This document shows, piece after piece, positions 1 through 8,007 of a DNA stretch of 64,000 bases (positions are counted from its first letter, which is position 1; the number at the start of each line of letters is the position of its first letter). The position numbers and the translations under genes were made by a program. The stretch is from Streptomyces sp. SN-593 (lineage in GTDB: Bacteria; Actinomycetota; Actinomycetes; Streptomycetales; Streptomycetaceae). The stretch is taken from contig NZ_AP018365.1 of the NCBI RefSeq assembly GCF_016756395.1, forward strand, positions 7,258,001 to 7,322,000, given 5' to 3'. The notes below the pieces were generated by a model. It was not told the origin of the DNA. It did not search any database and saw only the letters and a program-made list of their open reading frames with translations.

Positions 1-2
1 TC

Positions 3-1013
3 CTGTCCGGGCTCAGCGGCGCGGAACGGACGCGGGTGGCCACCCTGATCGCCCAGGCGAAGAGCGAGAAGTCCTTCACCTGGGTCGACTCGGTGGTCGC
101 CCCGACCACTGCGTCCGCGATGATCACCGAGTTCCAGAAGGAGTACGGCCTCACCTTCAAGCCGACGTTCGAGCGGCTGACCTCCGGCGACCTGTCCACC
201 CGTATCCAGCAAGAGGTCACCGCCCAGAACTTCAAGACCGACTTCTTCGGCGTCGCCTCCCCCCGGCTGTTCTCCACCCTCAAGCAGGCCGGGGCGCTGC
301 TGAAGTACAGCTCGCCGGAGTCGTCGCACTACACCTACGCGTCGAAGTACGTCAGCGAGCAGCCCGGGTACTGGATCGCGCCGGTCGCCTACTCCTTCGG
401 CGTGATCGTCAACCCCGCGCTCTACCCGACCCCGATCACCAGTTGGAAGCAGCTGTCCGACCCCGCCCTCAAGGGCAAGTGGGACGTCGCCAACGTCAGC
501 GCGAACGAGGGGTCGCTGTACTGGTACTACGGCCTGAAGCAGGTGCTGCCGAAGTCCACCTTCGAGAGCTGGGCCGCCAACGGCCCCACCACCTCCTCGG
601 GCAGCTCCGCCCAGGAGGCGCAGAAGGTCGCGGAGAAGCAGGTCGACGCCACCGTCACCAGCGGGTTCCGCGCCTCGCAGATCGTCAGCCAGACGAAGGT
701 CCCGCTCAAGGTCTACTACCCGAGCGAGGGCACCGTGCTCAACGGGCAGACCTACGCCATCCCCTCGGGCGCGCCCGACCAGGCGATCGCCAAGCTCTTC
801 GACGACTTCCTGCTGAGCAAGGCGGGCGAGCAGATCTACGTCGACAAGGAGGGGATAGCCTCCTTCTACCAGGGGGTGACCGCCCCGGCGGCCGACCTGG
901 CCTACCAGCCGTCCATCGCGTCGATGACGATCCTGCCGGTGAACACGGACAAGATCAGCACCAGCCAGCTCGACGACGCCAGGAACAGCTGGAAAAGCAT
1001 CTTCTCCCGGTAG
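3..1013 (+). CDS. ABC transporter substrate-binding protein, 5' truncated by the window edge
   Basis: The frame is open from base 3, so the true start and any signal peptide lie upstream. The visible 336 codons fit the iron(III)/putrescine/2-aminoethylphosphonate class of extracellular solute-binding proteins: an early TWVDSV strand, a central lobe-swap region (YGLKQVLPKSTFESW) and a C-terminal lobe ending in KSIFSR. GTG at 36 could start translation, but in-frame homologous-looking residues (LSGAERTRVATLIAQAKSE) precede it, so it is probably internal. The ligand cannot be read from sequence. The protein would act outside the membrane with permease genes expected upstream. A GntR regulator follows after about 60 bases, so both may serve one uptake locus. 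Confidence 0.8.
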   Translation: MSGLSGAERTRVATLIAQAKSEKSFTWVDSVVAPTTASAMITEFQKEYGLTFKPTFERLTSGDLSTRIQQEVTAQNFKTDFFGVASPRLFSTLKQAGALLKYSSPESSHYTYASKYVSEQPGYWIAPVAYSFGVIVNPALYPTPITSWKQLSDPALKGKWDVANVSANEGSLYWYYGLKQVLPKSTFESWAANGPTTSSGSSAQEAQKVAEKQVDATVTSGFRASQIVSQTKVPLKVYYPSEGTVLNGQTYAIPSGAPDQAIAKLFDDFLLSKAGEQIYVDKEGIASFYQGVTAPAADLAYQPSIASMTILPVNTDKISTSQLDDARNSWKSIFSR

Positions 1014-1073
1014 AAGGCGGCCTGATTCCATGACGACCTTATGCCGGTACCACGACCAGAGGAGGGGTTCGCG

Positions 1074-1760
1074 TTGACCTCGGAAGCCGGAGAGGACCGC
1101 TCGGAGTCCGGGAGGCTGCTGCGCGCCCGCCGGGAACTCGCCCTGGCGATCCGCCGGGGCGAGTACCAGCCCAACCAGCGGCTGCTGGAGACCGAGCTCA
1201 CCGCCACGCTCGGCATCTCCCGGCCCACCCTGCGCTCGGTGTTCGTGGCGCTCGAGCAGGAGAACTACATCTCGCTCGAACGCAACCGGGGAGCCCGGGT
1301 ACGGCAGTTCTCGCCCGAGGAGGCCATCGAGATCCTCCACACCCGGGAGATCCTGGAGTCCGCCGCCGCCGGGCTGGCGGCCACCAGGATCACCCCCGAG
1401 GAGCGCGAGCGGCTCGAAGCGATCATGGAGCGGATGACGCCCGCCGCCCTGGAGCACGACGCGGCGGCGTACTCCTCGGCCAACCGGGAGTTCCACGGGC
1501 TGGTGATCAACGCCTCGCGGCAGCCGACCCTGATCCGGTTCATCCGCTCCACGCCCTACCCGCTGGTCATGAGCCAGTACCGCGACCCGAAGACCCCGCA
1601 CCCGCGGGTCGAGGCGCTGCGGGAGCACCGGGCCGTCCTCGCGGCGCTGTGGACCGGCGACGCCGCGGCCACGGAGGCGGCGATGCGGTTCCACCTCGCC
1701 GCCACCCGCCGGGCGCTGATGCTCGGATCGGCGGCGGCCGGCTCCGGGGACACCGCATGA
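1074..1760 (+). CDS. GntR family regulator, FadR/FCD subfamily
   Basis: This is a 228-residue DNA-binding repressor. The winged helix occupies roughly residues 15-75, with recognition region LGISRPTLRSVFVALEQ and wing RNRGARVRQFS. A helical FCD ligand domain follows, with the usual NREFHGLVINASRQP and LREHRAVLAAL segments, whose His and Asp residues normally bind a metal plus a carboxylate effector. I chose TTG 1074 because GGAGG lies 8 bases before it; the in-frame ATG 1041 has no comparable site. The stop overlaps the start of the next SDR gene as ATGA, so the two are co-translated. Its target is probably the upstream transporter or the SDR. The effector is unknown. Confidence 0.85.
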   Translation: MTSEAGEDRSESGRLLRARRELALAIRRGEYQPNQRLLETELTATLGISRPTLRSVFVALEQENYISLERNRGARVRQFSPEEAIEILHTREILESAAAGLAATRITPEERERLEAIMERMTPAALEHDAAAYSSANREFHGLVINASRQPTLIRFIRSTPYPLVMSQYRDPKTPHPRVEALREHRAVLAALWTGDAAATEAAMRFHLAATRRALMLGSAAAGSGDTA

Positions 1761-2650
1761 CCGGCATCGGCATCGAGGGCAAGGCCGTGGTGGTGACCGG
1801 ATCGGCCCGCGGGCTCGGCCTCGGCTATGCCCGGCACCTGCTGGCCGCCGGCGCGCGGGTGGTGCTCAACGACCTCGACGCGGAGTTCACCCGCGCGGTC
1901 GCCGGGGAACTGGGCGCGGGCGACGCCGTCGCGTGGTGCGCGGGCTCGGTCGCCGACCCGGCCACCGCCGACGCGCTGGTGGCGACCTGCCTGCGGCACT
2001 TCGGCCGGATCGACGGGCTGGTCAACAACGCCGGGGTGCGCCCGGAGGGACTGAGCTGGGAGGAGGACCCCGAGGCCACCCGCCGCGCGGTCGAGGTGAA
2101 CCTGCTCGGCACGCTCTACTGCGGGGCTGCCGCGCTGCGGGTGTTCCAGGCGCAGGACAGCGGATCGGTCGTCAACGTGTCCTCGCGGGCCCAGACCGGC
2201 ATCGAGAGGAGCGCCACCTACGCGGCGACCAAGGGCGCCGTCGCGTCGCTGACCTACTCCTGGGCGCTGGACGCGCCGCCCGGCGTGCGGGTCAACGCGA
2301 TCGCGCCGCAGGCGCGGGGTACGGGGACCCGGCGGGCCGGCTGGGTCCCCCGGCCGGAGGAGCCGGAGCCGGACGCCATGGCCCCGCTGGTGACGTTCCT
2401 GCTCAGCGACGCCGCCCGCGGGGTCAGGGGCCAGGTCGTCCGCATGATCGGCACGACCGACGGCCTGGCGCTCGGCCTGGTCCACCACCCCCGCGGCGGA
2501 CGGCTGCTGGCCGACCCGCGCGGCTGGACGGCCGAGGGCATCGCGGCCGCCTTCGACGCCGAACTGGGCCGCGAGCAGGACCCGGTCGGCGCCCTGTCCC
2601 GGCCGGTGGGCTACCTGCGGCTGGGCGACACCCGGGTGACGGTGCGGTAG
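1757..2650 (+). CDS. Short-chain dehydrogenase/reductase
   Basis: This 297-residue SDR starts at ATG 1757 inside the stop of the GntR gene. It carries the NAD(P) glycine motif TGSARGLGLG near residue 13, NNAGV, the catalytic serine region NVSS, and Tyr155/Lys159 in YAATK. The core is close to classical FabG-like SDRs. A tail of about 80 residues beyond the usual end (from MAPLVTFLLSD onward to RLGDTRVTVR) is longer than in a standard 250-residue member and may contribute to the substrate pocket. The substrate is unknown; co-translation with the FCD regulator suggests a catabolic oxidoreductase. Confidence 0.85.
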   Translation: MTGIGIEGKAVVVTGSARGLGLGYARHLLAAGARVVLNDLDAEFTRAVAGELGAGDAVAWCAGSVADPATADALVATCLRHFGRIDGLVNNAGVRPEGLSWEEDPEATRRAVEVNLLGTLYCGAAALRVFQAQDSGSVVNVSSRAQTGIERSATYAATKGAVASLTYSWALDAPPGVRVNAIAPQARGTGTRRAGWVPRPEEPEPDAMAPLVTFLLSDAARGVRGQVVRMIGTTDGLALGLVHHPRGGRLLADPRGWTAEGIAAAFDAELGREQDPVGALSRPVGYLRLGDTRVTVR

Positions 2651-2990
2651 CGCCCGTCCGGCGTTCCGGCAGGTCCCGGCGGATCCCGGCGGATCCCGGC
2701 GGATCCCGGCGGATCCCGGCGGATCCCGGCAGATTCCGGCGGGTCCGGCAGCGCCGCCCGCCCGCCCTGCCCACCGGCGTGCGCACGGCACGTCCGTTTC
2801 GAGACACGGACCCCGGCAAGGAGGTCGACGCGATGGTGTGGTCGGTGCGAGGCGTCTTCCGGCGTTCCGGACGGCAGGCGCCGCGCTGGTGGGGGCGGTT
2901 CGGCGACGGGCTGTCCGGAGGTGACGCGTGGGCGGCCGTCGACCTGATGCCGTGGCGGGCGGCGGCCCCGGCGTGTCCGCCGGGCGGCGC
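2651..2990. other. Intergenic stretch with a short tandem repeat, no gene seen
   Basis: These 340 bases separate the rightward SDR from the leftward sulfotransferase. Apart from the 10-bp repeat array near its left end I see no convincing coding frame, ribosome binding site or strong hairpin. Open frames crossing it have shadow-type codon usage. Confidence 0.6.
2671..2740. repeat. 10-bp tandem repeat array (GGATCCCGGC)
   Basis: Five exact copies of GGATCCCGGC run from 2681 to 2730, with degenerate copies on both sides (AGGTCCCGGC at 2671, AGATTCCGGC at 2731). The array follows the SDR stop codon. The repeat is too short and too uniform to be a CRISPR. It is probably a slippage-prone microsatellite. 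Confidence 0.9.
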
Positions 2991-3677
2991 TCAGCCGCGG
3001 TCGGCGCCCGACGCCGCGCCGCGGTGCCGCTCCGCCTTCGAGACGAACTCCGCGGTGTCGTTGAGCCAGGGGAACGGCGCGGAGGGCGGCTCCACCCCGA
3101 GGAACGCGCACAGCGGCCCCCACCCCTGGTCCACCTCGTAGACCAGCAGCCGTTCGGCCGGGACCTCGCGGCGCACCGCGGCGTTGTGCCGGTCGAACAC
3201 CGCGGTGAGGTGCGCCTCGTCGCGGCGGCCGGAGAAGACGTGGTCGGCCATCGCCCGGGCCAGCCGGCGCAGTCCGGCCAGCACGGGATCGGCGGGATCG
3301 GCGGGGCCGGCGCGGTCGTCGAGGAGGTCGTTGAAGAGGTCGTCGCGCAGGATGGTCGCGGTCATGCTCGCGTACCAGGCGTGCGCGTCGCGGACGCTGA
3401 GGACGAGCTTCGCCTCCGGGAACTCCGCGGCCAGCTCCCGCCAGTAGAAGCACCCGGGGGCGTCCGCGGTCGCCCGGTAGCCGGCGAGGACCCTGCGCGC
3501 GTCGATCGGCCCGCCGTCGTAGACGCGCGCCCAGTGGTCGATGTGCCCGGGGTGCAGGATCATCTCCCGGGTGTGGTAGCACGGGCCGAGGCCCAGCAGG
3601 TTCAGTGCCTGGCGGAGGGTGGACGTGCCGGTCCTCGGGAAGCCGACGCCGATGATCTCCATCGTCTGGTTCCTCAT
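2991..3677 (-). CDS. Sulfotransferase family protein (Sulfotransfer_4 type)
   Basis: The 228-residue protein opens with a P-loop-like 5'-phosphosulfate-binding motif, GFPRTGTSTL, at residues 12-21. It continues with the HTREMILHPGHIDHWARVYDGGP segment typical of the bacterial PAPS-dependent group related to Sulfotransfer_4. The 3'-phosphate loop is in LVLSVRDAHAWYASM (Arg/Ser). The start at 3677 overlaps the stop of the upstream glycosyltransferase as ATGA, indicating translational coupling. In the cluster it could move sulfate onto a hydroxyl of the terpenoid or its sugar. The acceptor is inferred only from context. Confidence 0.8.
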   Translation of the reverse strand: MRNQTMEIIGVGFPRTGTSTLRQALNLLGLGPCYHTREMILHPGHIDHWARVYDGGPIDARRVLAGYRATADAPGCFYWRELAAEFPEAKLVLSVRDAHAWYASMTATILRDDLFNDLLDDRAGPADPADPVLAGLRRLARAMADHVFSGRRDEAHLTAVFDRHNAAVRREVPAERLLVYEVDQGWGPLCAFLGVEPPSAPFPWLNDTAEFVSKAERHRGAASGADRG

Positions 3678-4876
3678 TCCCTTCCTCGTCCCCGGTCGTG
3701 GAGGGCGGACAGGTCGTCGGCGAGCACGTCGTACCCGGGCTCGGCCAGCAGCCGCCGGGACATGCCCGCCGCACGGTACCGGCAGGCGTGGTCGGCCAGG
3801 ACCCGGGCGCACGCGGCGGCCAGCGCCCCGGGGGTCGCGGCGGTCGGCTCCACGTGCAGGCCGAGCCCCAGCTCCTGGATCCGTTCCGCGTTCGCGGGCT
3901 GGTCACCGAACATCGGCACGTTCACCATCGGGGTGCCGGCCGCCATCGCCAGGTGCACGCTGCCGAATCCGCCGTGCGAGAGGAAGAGTTCGGCGCCGCC
4001 CAGCAGGTGGGACAGCGGCACGAAGGGCACCAGCCGGACGTTGTCCGGGCGCGGCCCGGGGAAGTCCGCTTCGGCCGCCACGACCGCCGTGCAGGGCAGT
4101 TCGCCGAGCGCGGCGACCATCGCGGTGAGCAGTTCCCGGGACTCCGGCACGACCACGGGGGCGACCGTGCCGAGCCCGGCGACGACCAGCGGCCGGTCGT
4201 CGGGCAGGTCGGCGAGGACCGGGTCGAGGGCGCCGGCCACCGGGTCCGGCCGGTAGGAGCGGGTCGGGCCGACCGGCAGCGACGGGGGGTACCACGCGCG
4301 CGGGATGATGCCGGCGAGCAGGCCGCGGACCGGGTGCCAGACGTCGTCCACCGGGTCCAGTCCGAGGTCCGCGCGCTGGGCGCCGAGCGTGTCGTGGACG
4401 TAGGGCAGGTTCAGCGCGGAGAAGGGGGAGATGTCCAGCACCGCCCGCGGCAGCCCCAGCCGTTCGGCCGCCAGGTAGCCGCCGAACTCGTTGCACTCGC
4501 GCACGATCAGGTCCGGCCGCCACCGCTCGGCCGCCACGATCACGTCCCGGGCGAACACGCCGGCCAGCGCGCCGGCCCGGGCGAGGGTCAGCCGGCCCGG
4601 CCGCGCCCGTGCCCGGGCCCGCTCGCCTCCGTCCCGCGCCGGTGCGGCCGGCATCCCCGGGCTGGACGCGAAGTCGGGGTCGGTGAGCAGTTCCTCCAGG
4701 GTCCGCACGTGCGGCAGCGGCAGATGGTCCACACCGGCGCGGGCGAGCGCGCCGGCCATCGCCGGCGCGGTCGCCACCGCGACGGTGTGGCCGGCCCGCC
4801 GCAGCGCGGTCGCCACCGGCACGACCACTGGCATCATGTGCGAGTAGTAGGGGAGACAGGTCAGCACCACACGCAT
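3674..4876 (-). CDS. Glycosyltransferase, GT1/UGT-like (macrolide/terpenoid type)
   Basis: This 400-residue soluble enzyme begins MRVVLTCLPYYSHMMPVVVPVATAL, the N-terminal acceptor-domain signature of EryCIII/DesVII-type antibiotic glycosyltransferases. The C-terminal nucleotide-sugar domain has LSHGGFGSVHLAMAAG and PMFGDQPANAERI at roughly residues 295-325, including the His that contacts the diphosphate and the D-Q pair. A strong GGAAGGAG site precedes ATG 4876. It is first in a two-gene leftward operon with the sulfotransferase and is divergent from a P450. No deoxysugar genes are seen in the window, so the sugar donor must come from elsewhere or be a common NDP-sugar. Confidence 0.88.
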   Translation of the reverse strand: MRVVLTCLPYYSHMMPVVVPVATALRRAGHTVAVATAPAMAGALARAGVDHLPLPHVRTLEELLTDPDFASSPGMPAAPARDGGERARARARPGRLTLARAGALAGVFARDVIVAAERWRPDLIVRECNEFGGYLAAERLGLPRAVLDISPFSALNLPYVHDTLGAQRADLGLDPVDDVWHPVRGLLAGIIPRAWYPPSLPVGPTRSYRPDPVAGALDPVLADLPDDRPLVVAGLGTVAPVVVPESRELLTAMVAALGELPCTAVVAAEADFPGPRPDNVRLVPFVPLSHLLGGAELFLSHGGFGSVHLAMAAGTPMVNVPMFGDQPANAERIQELGLGLHVEPTAATPGALAAACARVLADHACRYRAAGMSRRLLAEPGYDVLADDLSALHDRGRGRE

Positions 4877-5322
4877 AGGCGGTCCTTCTCCTTCCAGCTC
4901 ACTCCGCGTCCCCGCGGGGAAGGCGCCCGCGCGGACCGGAGCGGCGGCCGCGACCGGACAGGGGGGATCGCGGGCGGCGGCGAGCGGACACGCGGACGGC
5001 GGCGACCGGACGCGCTCACGGCGGCGACCGGACACGGAACGGACGGGAACGGACGGGGAATGCGAACGACCGGAGGCGGCCCGGGAGCGACGGCTCGCCG
5101 GCCGGGTACGGGTCCGCACCTGACGTCGTCCGAGCCTAGGCACCCCCGCGGGAGCCGACAAGTACGCCTCGGCCGAAGGGCGTTCGCCACCGGCGCGGCC
5201 GACCGCCCGAGGCGTTCCGGGGGGATGCCCCGCCACTTCGCGGGGCAGTGATCGGACGGTAAGGCGTCGCCGGCCGGCGGACCGCGCCGGAACGCCCCCG
5301 CCCCCCACGGAAGGGAACCCCC
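4877..5322. promoter_or_regulatory. Divergent intergenic region between glycosyltransferase and P450
   Basis: These 446 bases separate two divergent biosynthetic genes and must contain both promoters. The centre (about 4975-5065) consists of degenerate repeats built on CGGCGACCGGAC and CGGACGGGAACGG. The right half has the only lower-GC positions. I find no clear -35/-10 pair and no gene. Confidence 0.5.
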
Positions 5323-6564
5323 TTGCCTGAGACCGGGCCGAAGTCCGCGCCGCAGACCGCCCCCGAGCGCCGGCCGATCCCGACCGAACGCACCCGGACC
5401 CGCCCCTTCGACCCGCCGCCGGACCTGGGCGACCTCCGCACGCGGGAGCCCGTCTGCCCGGTCGCCATGGCCGACGGGGCCAACGGCTGGCTGCTCACCC
5501 GCCACGCCGACGTCCACGCGGTGCTCGGCGACCACCAGCGGTTCAGTTCGCGCGGCGACCTGCGCAGTTCCGCCCTCGACAGCCAGGTGACCGCCGCGCG
5601 GGCGGCCCGCCCGGGTGAGGTCAACGCCGTCGATCCCCCCGAGCACACCCGCCTGCGGCGCAAGCTCGCCGGCAAGTTCACCACCAGCCGGATGGCGCGG
5701 CTGTCCGAACGCATCACCGCGATCGTGGACGAGACCCTGGACCGGATGGAGCGGCACGGCCCGCCGGTCGACCTGGTGGAGGCGTTCGCCTCACCCGTGC
5801 CCTCGCTGGTCATCTGCGAGTTGCTGGGCGTCGACTACGCGCAGCGCGCGGAGTTCCAGGAGCGGACCAGGCAGATGCTGCGCCTGGGCGCCGGCGCCGA
5901 GCAGTTCGTGACGGCCGTGGAGGAGATGGCCGGCTACGTCGGCCGGCTGGTCGAGGCCAAGCGGGCCGCGCCCACGGACGACGTGCTCGGCGCCCTCGCC
6001 GCCGACGAGGAGCTGACCACCGAGGAGGTCTCCCGGATGGGCCTGGCGCTGCTGGCCGCCGGCCACGAGACCACCGCCCACATGCTGGCGCTGGGCACCT
6101 TCGCGTTGCTGCGCCACCCCGACCAGCTCGCCGCGCTGCGCGCCGACCCGGGTCTCGTCAACGGCGCGGTCGAGGAACTCCTGCGCTACCTGACCATCGC
6201 CCAGTACGGCGCCGAGCGGTCGGCCACCGAGGACGTCGAGGTCGGCGGCCGGCTGATCAGGAGGGGCGAGGTGGTGGTGCCCGCGCTGATGGCCGCCAAC
6301 CGCGACCCGCAGCGCTTCGCCGATCCCGACGCGCTGGACGTGCGCCGCCAGGCCGCCGGCCACGTGGCGTTCGGTTTCGGCATCCACCAGTGCCTCGGGC
6401 AGCAACTCGCCCGGATCGAGCTGCGGATCGGCTACCGCGCGCTGCTCGCCCGGTTCCCCACCCTGCGGCTGGCCGTCCCGCCCCAGGACGTGCCGCTGCG
6501 CACGGACTCCCTCACCTACGGCGTGGCCGAACTGCCGGTGGAATGGGACCGGACCGGCCACTGA
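5323..6564 (+). CDS. Cytochrome P450
   Basis: This 413-residue bacterial class I P450 has AGHETT at residues 246-251 (I helix), an E-x-x-R region and the haem loop FGFGIHQCLGQQ with Cys357 as thiolate ligand. It opens with a proline-rich leader and then PVCPVAMADGANGWLLTRHADVHAVL, as in CYP105/CYP107-like enzymes. TTG 5323 is preceded by GGAAGGGA at 7 bases. Because the haem cysteine is present it should be an active monooxygenase, not one of the cysteine-less P450 homologues that assist glycosyltransferases. It probably hydroxylates the terpenoid scaffold. No ferredoxin gene is adjacent, so electrons come from a housekeeping partner. Confidence 0.93.
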   Translation: MPETGPKSAPQTAPERRPIPTERTRTRPFDPPPDLGDLRTREPVCPVAMADGANGWLLTRHADVHAVLGDHQRFSSRGDLRSSALDSQVTAARAARPGEVNAVDPPEHTRLRRKLAGKFTTSRMARLSERITAIVDETLDRMERHGPPVDLVEAFASPVPSLVICELLGVDYAQRAEFQERTRQMLRLGAGAEQFVTAVEEMAGYVGRLVEAKRAAPTDDVLGALAADEELTTEEVSRMGLALLAAGHETTAHMLALGTFALLRHPDQLAALRADPGLVNGAVEELLRYLTIAQYGAERSATEDVEVGGRLIRRGEVVVPALMAANRDPQRFADPDALDVRRQAAGHVAFGFGIHQCLGQQLARIELRIGYRALLARFPTLRLAVPPQDVPLRTDSLTYGVAELPVEWDRTGH

Positions 6565-6971
6565 TCCCGCCGGGCCCGGGCGGCACCCGGCGCGCCCCGC
6601 GCATCCGCGCCAAATGGCGGCATTCACGGCACCCGGGGTGTCCGCGGCACCCCGGGCATCCGCGGGCATTCACGGCGGTGTCCGGCGCTGTGGAGCACCC
6701 TGCCGAGCCCCGCGCGCGATACCGGGAATCCGGCTCCGCCAAACACCCTTCGTTCCCGTTGTCGGCAAAGAAGACGGCCGCGCCAATTCCCTCGGCGCCG
6801 CACCGCGCATTCCGGTGCACAAGCCGCACTTCAACCCGGTCGCGGAGGGGGAAAGGCGCTATTGACCGACGGAGAACGGGTCGGGGACAGTGGAACGACA
6901 ACCCGGCCGCGCGAACGACCCTATCGACGGCCGGGGGGCCCTTGGCGCACAACCCAGAACGGAGCGTCGCC
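6565..6971. other. 407-bp gap before the aminotransferase, no clear gene
   Basis: The sequence is slightly less GC-rich than its neighbours, with repeats of GGCATTCACGGC and GGGCATCCGCGG around 6620-6680. A short open frame at 6614-6865 has no ribosome binding site and no recognisable protein. TTGACC at 6862-6867 could be a -35 box for the terpenoid operon, but I see no good -10 at 17-18 bases. Confidence 0.4.
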
Positions 6972-8003
6972 ATGACACCCATACGTCACCAACTGGCCCT
7001 GAACGAAAATTTCTCCTTACACCTTCCCGGGGTGCAGGACGCCCTCAGGCAATCCCTGGAAGACGTCAACCTCACCGGGGACCCCTTCTCCCGCGGACTG
7101 GTCGCCGCACTCGCGGAACACCTGGACGTGACGCCCCGGCAGGTGGCCGCCGGCCCCGGATCGGCCGCCCTGCTGCTGCAACTCCTCGGCGCCCTCGCCT
7201 CGGACGGAGCCGAGGTCGTGCACGCGTGGCCGTCCTTCGACATGTACCCGCCGCTCGTCCAGGCCGCCGGGGGCACCCCGGTACCGGTGCCGCTGAAGGA
7301 CTTCGGCCACGACCTGGACGCCATGGCGGCAGCCGTCACCCCACGGACCCGGCTGGTCCTGCTGTGCAACCCCAACAACCCCACCGGCACCGTGCTGGGC
7401 GAGGCCGAACTGAAGGAGTTCCTCGGCCGGCTGCCCTCGCGGGTGCTGGTCGTCGTCGACGAGGCGTACCTCGACTTCGCCGACCGCGGCACGGCCGCCG
7501 ACGCGGTCGACCTGTTCCGCGGCGACCCCCGGGTGATCGCGGTGCGGACGTTCTCCAAGTCCTACGGCCTGCTCGGACTGCGCGTCGGCTACCTGGTCGC
7601 GGACGAGTCGGTCGTCGCCGCACTGGCGCCGACCTCGCTGTTCCTGCGGGTCAGCACCCCGGCGCAGGCCGCCGCGCGCGCGGCGCTGAGCGCGCAGGCC
7701 GTGATGCGGCGGCAGTGCGCCGAACTCGGCCGCGAGCGGGAACGCGTGCACCGGGCGCTGACCGCCCTGGGCTACCGGGTGCCGGCCAGCGCGGCCAACT
7801 TCCACTGGCTGCCGCTGGGCGAGGACAACGCGCGGTTCGTGGCGTTCTGCGCGGACCACGGCGTGGCGGTCCGGGAGATCGCCGGCGCCGGCGTGCGGGT
7901 CACCGTGGGCACTCCCGAGGCCAACGACGAACTGATCCGGCTGGCCGGGATGTTCGCCTCCGACACGGCGTCCGGCGCGGTTCGCGCGGGCCGGCGGCAG
8001 TAG
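6972..8003 (+). CDS. HisC-like class I/II aminotransferase
   Basis: This 343-residue PLP enzyme resembles histidinol-phosphate aminotransferase. It has NPNNPTG, DEAYLDFAD and RTFSKSYGLLGLRVGY with Lys196 as Schiff-base lysine. The C-terminal SANFHWLPLG and GVRVTVG segments carry the substrate-carboxylate arginine region. Four bases separate it from the polyprenyl synthase, so it belongs to the terpenoid operon. An aminotransferase here is unusual for a pure terpenoid. It could supply an aromatic 2-oxo acid or amine for a meroterpenoid, or place an amino group on the scaffold. Primary histidine biosynthesis is unlikely because no other his gene is nearby. Confidence 0.85.
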   Translation: MTPIRHQLALNENFSLHLPGVQDALRQSLEDVNLTGDPFSRGLVAALAEHLDVTPRQVAAGPGSAALLLQLLGALASDGAEVVHAWPSFDMYPPLVQAAGGTPVPVPLKDFGHDLDAMAAAVTPRTRLVLLCNPNNPTGTVLGEAELKEFLGRLPSRVLVVVDEAYLDFADRGTAADAVDLFRGDPRVIAVRTFSKSYGLLGLRVGYLVADESVVAALAPTSLFLRVSTPAQAAARAALSAQAVMRRQCAELGRERERVHRALTALGYRVPASAANFHWLPLGEDNARFVAFCADHGVAVREIAGAGVRVTVGTPEANDELIRLAGMFASDTASGAVRAGRRQ

Positions 8004-8007
8004 ACCG

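Noticed and set aside
2671..2740. CRISPR-like repeat array
   Set aside because: Units are only 10 bp, contiguous without spacers, and no cas genes are present.
5323..6564. P450 as a cysteine-less glycosyltransferase helper
   Set aside because: The haem-binding Cys357 and the I-helix threonines are present, so it is a normal P450.
6614..6865. Candidate 83-residue gene in the gap before the aminotransferase
   Set aside because: There is no ribosome binding site, no recognisable protein and no coupling to neighbours.
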